Shown piece after piece: positions 13,444 through 23,875 of a stretch of DNA of 50,691 nt. This stretch comes from an uncultured Oscillospiraceae bacterium (lineage in GTDB: Bacteria > Bacillota > Clostridia > Oscillospirales > Acutalibacteraceae): NCBI GenBank assembly GCA_900545625.1, contig UQZS01000009.1:1-50691 (forward strand), given 5' to 3'. A model generated the notes under the pieces. That model worked only from the letters and a program-made list of their open reading frames with translations. It had not been told where the DNA came from and ran no database searches. The position numbers and the translations under genes were made by a program. Each line of letters begins with the position of its first letter. The stretch's first letter is position 1.

Positions 13444-14783
13444 TTCGTATCCTTTTTGCCGCCCTTGCTTTCGCGCTCACGGATGATGTAGCGCGTGGGC
13501 GTGCCCTCAAGCCCGAACACCTCGCGGATGCGGTTGTCGATATACCGCTGGTAGCTGTAATGGAACAGGTCTTTGCGGTTGACGAAGCACACAAATGTAG
13601 GCGGACGCGTGGAAGCCTGGGTCATATAATAGATTTTCAAACGCCTGCCCTTATCGGTGGGGGGCTGCACGCGCAGGGTCGCGTCGGCAAGCACCTCGTT
13701 GAGCTTGCCCGTGGAAATGCGCATGGCGTTTTGCGTATCAACAAATTTGATAAGCTCCAAAAGGCGGTCGAGCCGCTGGCCCGTTTTTGCGGAGATGAAA
13801 ATGATCGGGGCATAGCTCATGAACGCAAAATCGTTCATCAGCTTTTTGCGCTCGCGATCCATGGTCGCGCCGTCTTTCGCAACGGCGTCCCACTTGTTGA
13901 CGGCGATGATGCACGCCTTGCCCATTTCGTGCGCAATACCTGCGACCTTGGAGTCCTGCTCGGTAAAGCCTTCGGTCGCATCAATGAGAATGACGCACAC
14001 GTCGGCGCGTTCGACCGCCATTTGCGCGCGCAGGACGGAATATTTTTCGATCTTGTCCTCCACCTTGCTTTTGCGGCGAAGCCCGGCGGTGTCGATAAGC
14101 ACGAATTTGCCATGCTCGTTTTCAAGCCGTGTATCCGTCGCATCGCGCGTGGTGCCCGCGATATTGGAGACGATCGCACGGTTCTCGCCCGTCAGGGCGT
14201 TGACCAGCGATGATTTGCCGACGTTGGGCTTACCGATCACGGCGACACGCACGGTATCGTCGTCTTCCTCCTCCCCCGCCTCGGCGGGCAGGAGCGCCAG
14301 CACGGCGTCGAGCAGGTCGCCCGTGCCGTGTCCATGCACGGAGGAAACCGCGACCGGGTCGCCGAGCCCTAAATTATAGAACTCGTAAAACTCGGCGGGC
14401 ACTTCGCCGACGGTATCGCATTTGTTGACGCAAAGCACGATGGGCTTGCCGCTTTTTTGCAGCATGGCGGCGACGTCCTCATCCGTCGCGGTAACGCCCG
14501 TGCGCAGATCGGTGACCAGCACGATGACGTCCGCGCTCTCGACGGCCAGCTGTGCCTGTGTGCGCATTTGCGAAAGGATCACGTCGTCGGAATACGGCTC
14601 GATACCGCCCGTATCCACAAGCAGCATATGATGCCCGAGCCACTCGCAGTCGCCGAAAATACGGTCGCGCGTGACGCCGGGCGTATCGTCCACGATGGAC
14701 AGCCGTTTACCGACCAATTTGTTGAACAGAGTGCTCTTGCCGACATTGGGTCTGCCGACGATCGCAACCACGGGACGTGCCAT
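13440..14783 (-). CDS. der: Ribosome-assembly GTPase Der (EngA)
   Basis: A 447-residue protein with the signature tandem GTPase domains and a C-terminal KH-like domain. The first P-loop is GRPNVGKS (about 10-17) with DTPGVT and NKCD; the second is GKPNVGKS (about 185) with DTAGLRRKSK and NKWD. The C-terminal region (about 350-447) binds RNA in homologues. Der is essential for 50S subunit maturation in the bacteria studied. It lies 4 bases after the DUF512 gene, an arrangement common in Clostridia, and overlaps trmO. Confidence 0.97.
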   Translation of the reverse strand: MARPVVAIVGRPNVGKSTLFNKLVGKRLSIVDDTPGVTRDRIFGDCEWLGHHMLLVDTGGIEPYSDDVILSQMRTQAQLAVESADVIVLVTDLRTGVTATDEDVAAMLQKSGKPIVLCVNKCDTVGEVPAEFYEFYNLGLGDPVAVSSVHGHGTGDLLDAVLALLPAEAGEEEDDDTVRVAVIGKPNVGKSSLVNALTGENRAIVSNIAGTTRDATDTRLENEHGKFVLIDTAGLRRKSKVEDKIEKYSVLRAQMAVERADVCVILIDATEGFTEQDSKVAGIAHEMGKACIIAVNKWDAVAKDGATMDRERKKLMNDFAFMSYAPIIFISAKTGQRLDRLLELIKFVDTQNAMRISTGKLNEVLADATLRVQPPTDKGRRLKIYYMTQASTRPPTFVCFVNRKDLFHYSYQRYIDNRIREVFGLEGTPTRYIIRERESKGGKKDTK

Positions 14784-14787
14784 AGCC

Positions 14788-16098
14788 TCACTCTCCCAAA
14801 AGATTTTGAAGCAGCTCCTGCCCGTTATTGCCCGTCGGGATAACGGGCACGCCGAGGCGGGCTTCGGCTTCTTTTACGGTTATATCGTCTAAAAATTTAT
14901 TGTTCTCGGTTGGACGGGACGTGTAGTCGATCGTCATCACGAGCGGGATGAGCAGCGCTTCTCCCAATTCCACACCCGCAAGTTGTTCGAGCAGATCCTG
15001 CCCCGTAAGCAGGCCTGCGACGGTGATATGCTCGCCGAAAAAGCGGTTTTCAATCGCAACGACCTGAATCGCACAGCCGATCTTTTCAGCGGCGGCGGTG
15101 CAAAGCTCCTGCATGAGCGGGTAAGCGGCTTTCCCTGTTGCTAAGGTGAGTTTTGAATATTTTGAAACAGCTGTGCATGCACACAACGCTTCGTAAAATT
15201 CCTCGCGCAGCGAAGTCCAAAGCCCTACGCCGTTGTCAAGCTGGGGATAGCCGTCATAATAGTCGCCGCCGGGCATCGGACGGCGGGCTTTGAGAAAAAA
15301 CTCGTCCGCCGGGTAGCAAAGCCGCACGCCGTGGCGCGCTTTGAAATCCGACGAAAAGCGTTCGACCGTATCGATCACTTGCCCCGCCGTCTCTTCGGTG
15401 TACGGTCGGAGCGGGAAAAGCCCTTCACGGTAGCGCGTCAGCCCCACGGGCACGGCGGCGATGCTTTGCACCGCCGGATAGAGCCGGCCGAGCTCTTGAA
15501 GGCTGAATTCGAGTTCTTTCCCGTCATTGATGCCGGGGCACAGCACAAGCTGGGTATTCATTTGAATGCCCGCCTTGGCGAACCGTGAAAGAACCGAGAG
15601 CGCTTCGCCCGCATGGGGGTTGCCCATCATTTTGACGCGAAGCTCCGGGTTCATAGTATGCACAGAAATGTTGACGGGGCTGATGCGCATGGCGATGATA
15701 CGTTCGATCTCGTGTTCGGAAATGTTCGTCAGCGTGATGTAGTTGCCGAACAGGAAGGAAAGGCGTGAGTCGTCATCCTTAAAATACAGGCTTTCGCGCA
15801 TACCGGGCGGGAGCTGGTCGATAAAGCAGAAGATGCACTTGTTTTTACAGTGCTGCTGCTTGTCCATGAGATAGGTTTCAAAGGATAACCCGGTGTCTGC
15901 CGTTGGCATATGCACGCGCCGCGTCTTGCCGCCGCGGCAGGAGAATTCCATGGTGACGGGTGCGAAGCTCATATAAAAGTCGTAGTCGAGGATGTCCTCG
16001 ATTTCCTTGCCGTCCACGGTCAGGAGCCTGTCCCCCGCGCGAACGCCTGCAAGCCAGCAGCGGGAAAACCGCCGTACCGCTTGAATTTGAACCGCCAT
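14788..16098 (-). CDS. DUF512 family PDZ-containing radical SAM-like protein
   Basis: A 436-residue protein. The N-terminal 60 residues form a PDZ-like domain (GVRAGDRLLTVDGKEI). It is followed by the cysteine motif CKNKCIFC (C84, C88, C91), the CX3CX2C pattern of radical SAM enzymes, with FIDQLPPGMRESLYFKDDD typical of the family. The C-terminal DUF512 domain spans about 230-436. No substrate is established to my knowledge. I chose the ATG at 16098 because GGGGGCGGCAGT precedes it; an in-frame start 18 bases earlier falls on the ribosome-binding sequence itself. It sits between rpmF and der. I see no separate promoter, so readthrough from rpmF may be needed. Confidence 0.88.
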   Translation of the reverse strand: MAVQIQAVRRFSRCWLAGVRAGDRLLTVDGKEIEDILDYDFYMSFAPVTMEFSCRGGKTRRVHMPTADTGLSFETYLMDKQQHCKNKCIFCFIDQLPPGMRESLYFKDDDSRLSFLFGNYITLTNISEHEIERIIAMRISPVNISVHTMNPELRVKMMGNPHAGEALSVLSRFAKAGIQMNTQLVLCPGINDGKELEFSLQELGRLYPAVQSIAAVPVGLTRYREGLFPLRPYTEETAGQVIDTVERFSSDFKARHGVRLCYPADEFFLKARRPMPGGDYYDGYPQLDNGVGLWTSLREEFYEALCACTAVSKYSKLTLATGKAAYPLMQELCTAAAEKIGCAIQVVAIENRFFGEHITVAGLLTGQDLLEQLAGVELGEALLIPLVMTIDYTSRPTENNKFLDDITVKEAEARLGVPVIPTGNNGQELLQNLLGE

Positions 16099-16121
16099 AC
16101 TGCCGCCCCCTTTCACACACG

Positions 16122-16159
16122 AGAAAAAGGCGGGGAAGACTGCACTTCTCCGCCCTTTT
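16122..16159 (-). terminator. Terminator after rpmF
   Basis: On the minus strand AAAAGGGCGGAGAAG pairs with CTTCCCCGCCTTTT across a six-base loop, ending in TTTTT. It lies between rpmF and the DUF512 gene; one C-A mismatch and bulges suggest partial rather than complete termination. Confidence 0.75.
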
Positions 16160-16185
16160 GACTTTTACGCGAATTTTGCCGCAGT

Positions 16186-16371
16186 TTAAGCCTCTTCCTT
16201 GACGACGACCTGACGGCCGTTGTAGTAGCCGCAGGCAGCGCAGACTCTGTGCGTCCTTTTGTATTCGCCGCAATGCGGGCACTTCTGAAGCTCAGGCGCG
16301 GTCATTCTCCAAACATTGGAACGTCTCTTGTCGCGTCTCGCTTTGGAAACTCTTCTCTTCGGTACTGCCAT
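16186..16371 (-). CDS. rpmF: 50S ribosomal protein bL32
   Basis: A 61-residue basic protein beginning MAVPKRRVSKARRDKRRSN, the standard L32 N-terminus. Two CxxC pairs (CPHC at about 31-34 and CAAC at about 44-47) form a zinc ribbon, so this is the zinc-binding form. It follows yceD by 22 bases, the classical yceD-rpmF order shared widely in bacteria, and is co-transcribed from the consensus promoter before yceD. Confidence 0.97.
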   Translation of the reverse strand: MAVPKRRVSKARRDKRRSNVWRMTAPELQKCPHCGEYKRTHRVCAACGYYNGRQVVVKEEA

Positions 16372-16393
16372 AGTAAGCTCTCCTTATCCTGAT

Positions 16394-16879
16394 CTACGAA
16401 ATTTCATCTGTCAGCAGCTGCTGCAAAACCGCAAGCCGTGGATCCACAGGCTTTTTGCAGCTGCACGCCGTTTCGTTCAAGTCGGCGCCGCACATAGGGC
16501 AAAGCCCTTTGCAGTCCGGCTTGCAAAGCGTTTTGGGCTCAAGCGCAAGCAAAATATCCTCACGCACAAGCGAATCCAAATCAAAATGCAAATCCTGCAC
16601 TTCTATGAACTCGTCATCGTCCTCATCCGCAAGTGTTTGTACGAGCACATGGGAAAACTGCTTTTGAAAAGGAACCTGTATGGGCTTTAAGCAACGGTCA
16701 CACACCGTTTCATGGGTAAAAGAGACCGAAGCCGAAAGCGTTACGATGCCCGCACGGTTTTCCACCGCGCCCGAGACCTCAACGGATTCGGAGATGCCGC
16801 TGTCGGCAGGCACAAACGCATACGCAAACGGCAGCCGCGCCCCGATGTTGTTAAAAACAGGCTCTAAATCCAAAAACAT
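16394..16879 (-). CDS. yceD: DUF177/YceD family protein
   Basis: A 161-residue protein of the DUF177 family, which almost always precedes rpmF and has been linked to 23S rRNA accumulation in plants and some bacteria. It contains CDRCLKPI in the middle and a C-terminal cysteine cluster (CKPDCKGLCPMCGADLN, then CSC) resembling a metal site. I chose the ATG at 16879 because GAGGT precedes it and the -10 box of the promoter lies only 28 bases upstream. The frame extends to 17002, but across the promoter. Confidence 0.9.
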   Translation of the reverse strand: MFLDLEPVFNNIGARLPFAYAFVPADSGISESVEVSGAVENRAGIVTLSASVSFTHETVCDRCLKPIQVPFQKQFSHVLVQTLADEDDDEFIEVQDLHFDLDSLVREDILLALEPKTLCKPDCKGLCPMCGADLNETACSCKKPVDPRLAVLQQLLTDEIS

Positions 16880-16906
16880 ACCATACCTCGTCTTAGCGCA
16901 ACAAAT

Positions 16907-16935
16907 ATTATATAGGCTCGGGTTCGGTTTGTCAA
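16907..16935 (-). promoter_or_regulatory. Consensus SigA promoter of yceD-rpmF
   Basis: TTGACA (16935-16930), a 17-base spacer and TATAAT (16912-16907) on the minus strand: a perfect match to the vegetative consensus, as expected for a ribosomal protein operon. Confidence 0.9.
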
Positions 16936-17000
16936 CAAAAAGTTTCTGTTTTTCGGAAAATCCGCGGGCACTCTCCGCACGGCATCGCCGCTTTCCGCAC

Positions 17001-17038
17001 AAAAAGGCGCATGAAACCCCCTTGGAGGCTCCATGCGC
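17001..17038 (-). terminator. Terminator after the P-loop ATPase gene
   Basis: On the minus strand GCGCATG...CATGCGC (outer 7-bp stem, further inner pairing of GGAGCCTCC with GGGGGTTTC) ends in CTTTTT. It begins 23 bases beyond the stop codon. Confidence 0.8.
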
Positions 17039-17061
17039 TTAAAAACGTTCGTATTACGCTT

Positions 17062-17481
17062 TCAGTTGATCTTCTCGCAATATGCGAACATGCGCTCCGG
17101 GAGATTCTCCAGATCCGTAGAAACGGTGAAGCAGAATCTGGTGCCCGCCATTTTGGAAAGGTCGTCCACCTTTTTCAGGAAATCCGCAAGCTGTTCATAG
17201 TCTCTGCCGCCGATGCGGAAGGTGGCATCCACAAAGATATCGGTGATGTCATGGTCCCCTGCGCAAAGCCCGCTTAAGAAGCCGTAAAACGCGTCAAAGC
17301 CCGACACAAAATAGCTGTCGGTCGCAACAAGCCGCGCGCGGTAGTTGACGTCGTATGTAAGCTTTGTCTCCTTTTCCACGCAGATGACATGCCCGTCGGA
17401 TTTTTCGATCGCGGCGTTGACCTTGTCCACCAGCAGTTTTGTTTTTCCCGAGCCTTTGTGCCCAATGATAAGAGATACCAT
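17062..17481 (-). CDS. Small P-loop ATPase-like protein of unknown function
   Basis: A 139-residue protein starting MVSLIIGHKGSGKTKLL, with a textbook Walker A motif (G7-T14) and a hydrophobic strand ending in aspartate (DITDIFVD) that can serve as Walker B. No helicase, kinase lid or DNA-binding domain is recognisable; the rest resembles a minimal RecA-like core. Similar small clostridial proteins are sometimes labelled PilT-like, but there are no pilus genes here. The ATG at 17481 has GGAGGAG seven bases upstream. It follows pgi by 57 bases and ends at a strong terminator, so it is likely co-transcribed with pgi. Function unknown. Confidence 0.7.
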   Translation of the reverse strand: MVSLIIGHKGSGKTKLLVDKVNAAIEKSDGHVICVEKETKLTYDVNYRARLVATDSYFVSGFDAFYGFLSGLCAGDHDITDIFVDATFRIGGRDYEQLADFLKKVDDLSKMAGTRFCFTVSTDLENLPERMFAYCEKIN

Positions 17482-17538
17482 AGAATCTCCTCCTGTAAAT
17501 TTATATGTACTCCGCAAAATGCGGAAAACGGAACAAAA

Positions 17539-18879
17539 TCAACCGCGCAAACGTGCTTCGAGCGCCTTGGTTTTTTCTTCGTAACCGGGCTTGCCCAGCA
17601 GCGCGAACATGTTGCTCTTGTAGCTCTCCACACCCGGCTGGTCAAAGGGGTTGACCCCGAGCATGTAACCGGAAACGGCACAGGTCATTTCCAGGAAATA
17701 GACGAGATAGCCGAACGTATATGCGTTCATTTCGGGAAGCTCCAGCACGAGGTTCGGCACGCCGCCGTCCACATGCGCGAGCACCGTGCCCTCAAACGCC
17801 TTGCGGTTGACGAAGCTCACGGTCTTGCCCGCCAGGAAGTTGAGCCCGTCGGCGTTTTCAGCCTCTTCGGTAATGGTAAGATCGGTTTTCGGCTTTTCGA
17901 AAATGACCGCCGTTTCAAACAGCAGACGCTCGCCCTCTTGGATATACTGCCCCATGGAGTGCAGATCCGTGGAAAACACAGCGGAAGCGGGGAACAGCCC
18001 CTTGCCGTCTTTCCCCTCGGACTCGCCGAACAACTGCTTGAACCACTCGTTCATCATGGTGTAATCCGGTTCGTAGGCAACCATCATTTCCACGCGCTTG
18101 CCCTTGCGATACAAGAGGTTGCGCGCCGCCGCATACTTGCAGCAGTCGTTTTTAGTAAGGTCGTCGCTCGAATACGCTTCGCGCGCGTCGCGCGCGCCCT
18201 GCATCATACTTTCAATATCAATACCGGCCGCGGCGATCGGCAAAAGCCCGACCGCTGTGAGCACGGAATACCTGCCGCCGACATCGTCGGGCACGACAAA
18301 AGTTTCATACCCTTCGCGGTCGGCAAGCGCTTTAAGCGTACCTTTCGCCTTATCGGTGGTGACATAGATCCGCTTTGCGGCTTCCTGTTTACCGTACTTT
18401 TTCTCCAGCAGCTCGCGGAACACGCGGAACGCCACTGCCGGCTCCGTAGTCGTGCCGGACTTGGAGATCACGTTCACGGAAAAGTCCTTGCCCTCGCAAA
18501 GCGAGACGATCTCGTTGAGCGTAGAAGCGCTGATGGAATTGCCGGAGAAAAAGATCTGGGGGGTATCCTTACACACAAGGTTGTAGTTTTGTGAAGTGCA
18601 ATACTCGATCGCAGCACGCGCGCCGAGATAGCTGCCGCCGATGCCGATGACGACAAGGACCTTGGAGTCGGAGCGGATCTTCTCCGCTGCCTTTTGGATG
18701 CGCGCAAATTCCTCTTTATCATAATTCACGGGCAGATCGACCCAGCCGAGGAAGTCGTTGCCCTTGCCGCTTTTTTCGCGGACCGCTTTATGCGCTGCGG
18801 CAGCCTCAGCGGCGACCGCATCAAAATCGCTTTCGGAAAGAAAGCCGTTTACGTATTTTGTGTCAAATCGAATGGTCAT
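17539..18879 (-). CDS. pgi: Glucose-6-phosphate isomerase
   Basis: This enzyme interconverts glucose-6-phosphate and fructose-6-phosphate in glycolysis and gluconeogenesis. The 446-residue length matches the short Firmicute type. Visible motifs include [23 protein letters not shown] (sugar-phosphate binding), the PGI signature region around [14 protein letters not shown], and a C-terminal [14 protein letters not shown] containing the active-site lysine. I start at the ATG at 18879, preceded by AAAGGG; an in-frame upstream start at 18918 lacks a better site and would truncate the leader. The promoter lies about 65 bases upstream. Confidence 0.96.
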   Translation of the reverse strand: MTIRFDTKYVNGFLSESDFDAVAAEAAAAHKAVREKSGKGNDFLGWVDLPVNYDKEEFARIQKAAEKIRSDSKVLVVIGIGGSYLGARAAIEYCTSQNYNLVCKDTPQIFFSGNSISASTLNEIVSLCEGKDFSVNVISKSGTTTEPAVAFRVFRELLEKKYGKQEAAKRIYVTTDKAKGTLKALADREGYETFVVPDDVGGRYSVLTAVGLLPIAAAGIDIESMMQGARDAREAYSSDDLTKNDCCKYAAARNLLYRKGKRVEMMVAYEPDYTMMNEWFKQLFGESEGKDGKGLFPASAVFSTDLHSMGQYIQEGERLLFETAVIFEKPKTDLTITEEAENADGLNFLAGKTVSFVNRKAFEGTVLAHVDGGVPNLVLELPEMNAYTFGYLVYFLEMTCAVSGYMLGVNPFDQPGVESYKSNMFALLGKPGYEEKTKALEARLRG

Positions 18880-18941
18880 GTGCTTGGTTTTCCCTTTCAC
18901 TGCCGCACCGCGCGGCAAAAATCCATAAATTTTATGTTCTT

Positions 18942-18970
18942 ATTCTATCCTAAAACGCGTCTGTTTTCAA
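18942..18970 (-). promoter_or_regulatory. Promoter of pgi
   Basis: TTGAAA (18970-18965), a 17-base spacer and TAGAAT (18947-18942) on the minus strand, upstream of pgi. Confidence 0.7.
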
Positions 18971-19028
18971 TACGAAATTATGAATTTTTTAGAAAATCTT
19001 ACTTTCCCCCGGCAACACGGCAGGCGTT

Positions 19029-20201
19029 TTAAGAGCAAAGCGCAAGCAAAACGCGGCGAAACGCTTCTAAGAGCGTGAGCTTTGGGATCTCCTCGGCGCA
19101 AAGCAGGTCGCAGGTATACACGGTTTCGCCGTCTAACTTGAAATGCACGCGACCGAGCAGCTGGCCTTTCTCGACAGGCGCCGCCACCTCAGCCGCCATG
19201 TCGACCTCCTGCGTGAGTTCCTGAGAAGTGCCTTTTTTGAGCACAACGCTTTGTGCTTCGGGGATGACGGGCATGACGGACGGCACCGTGCCGCCGAGCA
19301 CGCCGACAGCAGGGATGCGCGTTTCGTCCACGGAAAGCGCCTGCGCCGCGTAATTGGCGAACCCCCAATCGAGCATGGCGCGCGCGCCGTTAAAACGGTC
19401 GTCGCTCGTGTCGCTGCCGAGCACGACCGCGATAAGCTCCAGCCCGTCGCGTTCGGCGGTCGCGGAAACGCAGCAGCCCGCCTTAGAGGTCGTGCCGGTT
19501 TTTAAGCCCGTGATCCCGTCGTAAAAGCGCACCAGGCGGTTGGTGTTGACAAGCTCCGTTTCGCCGCCGCGCAGGGAATCCATCCAGATCGTAGAATACT
19601 CGCGGATGAGCGCATGCTTTAAAAGCTCGCGTGACATCAGCGCGATGTCATACGCGCTGGTTTTGTGGGTGTCCGTCGTGTCGTCCAGCCCCGTGCAGTT
19701 CTCAAAATTCGTGTCCAGCATCCCAAGCTGCCGCGCGCGCTCGTTCATCAGCTTTACAAACGCCGTGCTGCTGCCCGCGACAAATTCGCCGAGCGCCTCG
19801 CATGCATCGTTGGCACTGGCGACCGCAGCCGCCTTGATGAGCTCATCCACGGTCATCTGCTCGCCCTCCTCAAGCCAGATCTGCGAGCCGCCCTTGCTGA
19901 CCGCTTCGGCGCTGGCGGTGACGGTGTCGGTAAGGGCGATCTGTCCGCTTTCGACCGCCTCCATGACGAGAAGCAGCGTCATGATTTTGGTGACGGAGGC
20001 AGGGAAAAGCTGCTCATGCGCATTGCTTGCCATGAGCACGCTGCCGGTATTCGCCTCCATAAGCACGGCGGCCTTGGCATTGACCTCGACCTGCATTTCG
20101 GGAAACGTCTCGGTATTTGCCGACATTTCTTCTGCTCCCACCGGTACGGCGGCGCACCAAAGCAGCAATCCGCAAAGCAGCACGACCAAAAATCTCTTCA
20201 T
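19029..20201 (-). CDS. D-alanyl-D-alanine carboxypeptidase (PBP5/DacF type)
   Basis: A 390-residue exported low-molecular-mass penicillin-binding protein that trims the terminal D-alanine from peptidoglycan stem peptides. A signal peptide spans about residues 1-23, with likely cleavage after VGA. Catalytic motifs are SVTK (S69, K72), SAN (129-131) and KTG (234-236). The C-terminal domain (about 285-390) ends in an amphipathic-looking stretch that may tether the protein to the membrane. GAGGGG precedes the ATG. In spore-formers this family includes DacF and DacB, active in cortex formation, as well as vegetative DacA; I cannot tell which applies here. It is divergent from ligA. Confidence 0.93.
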   Translation of the reverse strand: MKRFLVVLLCGLLLWCAAVPVGAEEMSANTETFPEMQVEVNAKAAVLMEANTGSVLMASNAHEQLFPASVTKIMTLLLVMEAVESGQIALTDTVTASAEAVSKGGSQIWLEEGEQMTVDELIKAAAVASANDACEALGEFVAGSSTAFVKLMNERARQLGMLDTNFENCTGLDDTTDTHKTSAYDIALMSRELLKHALIREYSTIWMDSLRGGETELVNTNRLVRFYDGITGLKTGTTSKAGCCVSATAERDGLELIAVVLGSDTSDDRFNGARAMLDWGFANYAAQALSVDETRIPAVGVLGGTVPSVMPVIPEAQSVVLKKGTSQELTQEVDMAAEVAAPVEKGQLLGRVHFKLDGETVYTCDLLCAEEIPKLTLLEAFRRVLLALCS

Positions 20202-20254
20202 GGAATTTACCCCTCTTCACACGCTTTTTCTACCATTCTATATGCGCACGGGTG

Positions 20255-20282
20255 TTGTAAAATTCGATTTTTATGTTACAAT
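20255..20282 (+). promoter_or_regulatory. Probable promoter of ligA
   Basis: TTGTAA (20255-20260), a 16-base spacer and TACAAT (20277-20282), 47 bases before the ligA ATG. The -35 box is imperfect. Confidence 0.55.
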
Positions 20283-20284
20283 AA

Positions 20285-22315
<2,031 letters not shown>

Positions 22316-22349
22316 ACCAATTTAAAATAAAACATTTTCACTGCTTTCG

Positions 22350-22388
22350 CCGTCTATAGGGGTTTTCTCCTGTAGACGGTTCTTTTTT
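22350..22388 (+). terminator. Terminator of ligA
   Basis: CCGTCTATAGGGG and CTCCTGTAGACGG pair around TTTT (one bulge) and are followed by TTCTTTTTT. It begins 35 bases after the stop codon. Confidence 0.85.
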
Positions 22389-22446
22389 ATACTCTAAGTC
22401 TACAATTTGTTCATAATTAGACACAAAATGTTTTTATTTTTCAGTA

Positions 22447-22475
22447 TTGATTTTTATTATTCCCTCTGATATACT
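22447..22475 (+). promoter_or_regulatory. Promoter of the CoA-transferase operon
   Basis: TTGATT (22447-22452), a 17-base spacer and TATACT (22470-22475), with the start codon about 28 bases further on. Confidence 0.7.
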
Positions 22476-22502
22476 TAACAGGTACTTTGTGAGGTGTTGA
22501 GT

Positions 22503-23831
22503 TTGACCTGGCAGGAAATTTACAAAAACAAACAAAAAGACGTATTGGACGCCATTTCGCTGATCCACGACGGCGATACGGTCGTGACCGGCTTCGCCTG
22601 CGGGGAACCGTTCGGCATTGAGGACGCCATGGTGGAGCACTACGAACAGTTCCACGACGTGACCATCGTCAATATGCTGACAATGGGCGACTCACCGTGG
22701 ATCCGTGCGGAGATGAAAGGTCATTTTCGCCTCAACTGCATGTTTGCTTCCGCCAGCAACCGTCAGGCGGTCTCAAGCGGCATCGCGGATTTCACGACCT
22801 GTCATTTTTATGAGATCCCGGAGATGCTGCGCGTCTACATCCGGCCGCGCGTAGCGATCGTCATGCTCTCGCCCCCGGACGAGCATGGGTACTGCTCCTT
22901 CGGCACCAATGTGGATTATATCAAGGGCGTCTGCGACCACGCCGAAGTCATCATCGCACAGATCAACAAATATGTGCCGCGTACCTTCGGCAATGCCAAC
23001 ATCCACGTGCGCGACATCACGGCGTTCGTCGAGATCGACCGTCCCCTGCCGCAGCTGCCGGACGCACCTGTCGGCGAGGTGGAAATGCAGATCGGGAAAT
23101 ACTGCGCGGACCTCGTCCGCGACGGCGACACGCTGCAGCTCGGTATCGGCGCGCTGCCCAACGCCGTTTGCCGGCAGCTTTGGGACAAAAAAGACCTGGG
23201 GCTGCACAGCGAATTGGTCGGCGACGGCGTTGTCGATCTTTTGGAAGCGGGCGTCATCAACAACAAGAAAAAGTCCATCAACCGTGGGCGCAGCATTCTC
23301 GGCGCAACGTTCGGCTCGGACAAGATCAACCGCTACATAAACAACAACCCGGCGGTGGAGCTACACCCCATCGATTACGTCAACAACCCGCTGGTCATCG
23401 CACAGAACGACAATATGGTCTCGATCAACTCGTGCTTACAGATCGACCTGCTCGGACAGATCGTTTCGGACACCATCGGCTTGCGGCAGTTCAGCGCCGT
23501 GGGCGGGCAGGTGGATTTTGTACGCGGCGCGACCATGAGCCGTGGCGGCCGTTCCATCATCGCGATGTGCTCGACGGCGAAGGGCGGCAATATTTCGCGC
23601 GTCGTGCCGCTCATCACGGAAGGTTCCGCTGTCACAACCCCGCGCAATGACGTGAACTTTGTCGTGACGGAATACGGCGTAGCACAGCTCAAGGGCAGAA
23701 CGCTGAAAGAACGCGCAGCGGCGCTCATTCGCATTGCGCACCCGGATTTCCGTCAAGAACTTGCGGAGGAATACCGCCGCCGTTTCGGGGAAGACCCGCC
23801 GACTACGGCCGGAATGCCGCATGTCAGCTAA
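22503..23831 (+). CDS. Acetyl-CoA hydrolase/CoA-transferase family protein (4-hydroxybutyrate/butyryl-CoA:acetate CoA-transferase-like)
   Basis: A protein of about 442 residues that should move CoA between short-chain acids through a glutamyl-CoA intermediate. The family's catalytic glutamate is E237 in LGLHSELVGDGVVDL; the CoA-binding loop LGIGALPNA lies just before it, and AVGGQVDFVRGA marks the C-terminal domain. Related enzymes form butyrate from butyryl-CoA plus acetate, or act on 4-hydroxybutyrate or succinate; the sequence alone does not settle the substrate. There is no ATG at the start. I favour the TTG at 22503, six bases after GAGGTG; a GTG at 22494 is the alternative. The next gene, 44 bases on, is an E2-type acyltransferase. 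Confidence 0.85.
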   Translation: MTWQEIYKNKQKDVLDAISLIHDGDTVVTGFACGEPFGIEDAMVEHYEQFHDVTIVNMLTMGDSPWIRAEMKGHFRLNCMFASASNRQAVSSGIADFTTCHFYEIPEMLRVYIRPRVAIVMLSPPDEHGYCSFGTNVDYIKGVCDHAEVIIAQINKYVPRTFGNANIHVRDITAFVEIDRPLPQLPDAPVGEVEMQIGKYCADLVRDGDTLQLGIGALPNAVCRQLWDKKDLGLHSELVGDGVVDLLEAGVINNKKKSINRGRSILGATFGSDKINRYINNNPAVELHPIDYVNNPLVIAQNDNMVSINSCLQIDLLGQIVSDTIGLRQFSAVGGQVDFVRGATMSRGGRSIIAMCSTAKGGNISRVVPLITEGSAVTTPRNDVNFVVTEYGVAQLKGRTLKERAAALIRIAHPDFRQELAEEYRRRFGEDPPTTAGMPHVS

Positions 23832-23875
23832 TTTGTTTATTCTAAAAAATAAAATAAAAGTAAAGGAATCAAAAC

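Noticed and set aside
22403..22424. Possible Rex-like site (TTTGTTC...GACACAAA) upstream of the CoA-transferase
   Set aside because: The half-sites are unequal and the spacing does not fit TTGTTAA-N4-TTAACAA.
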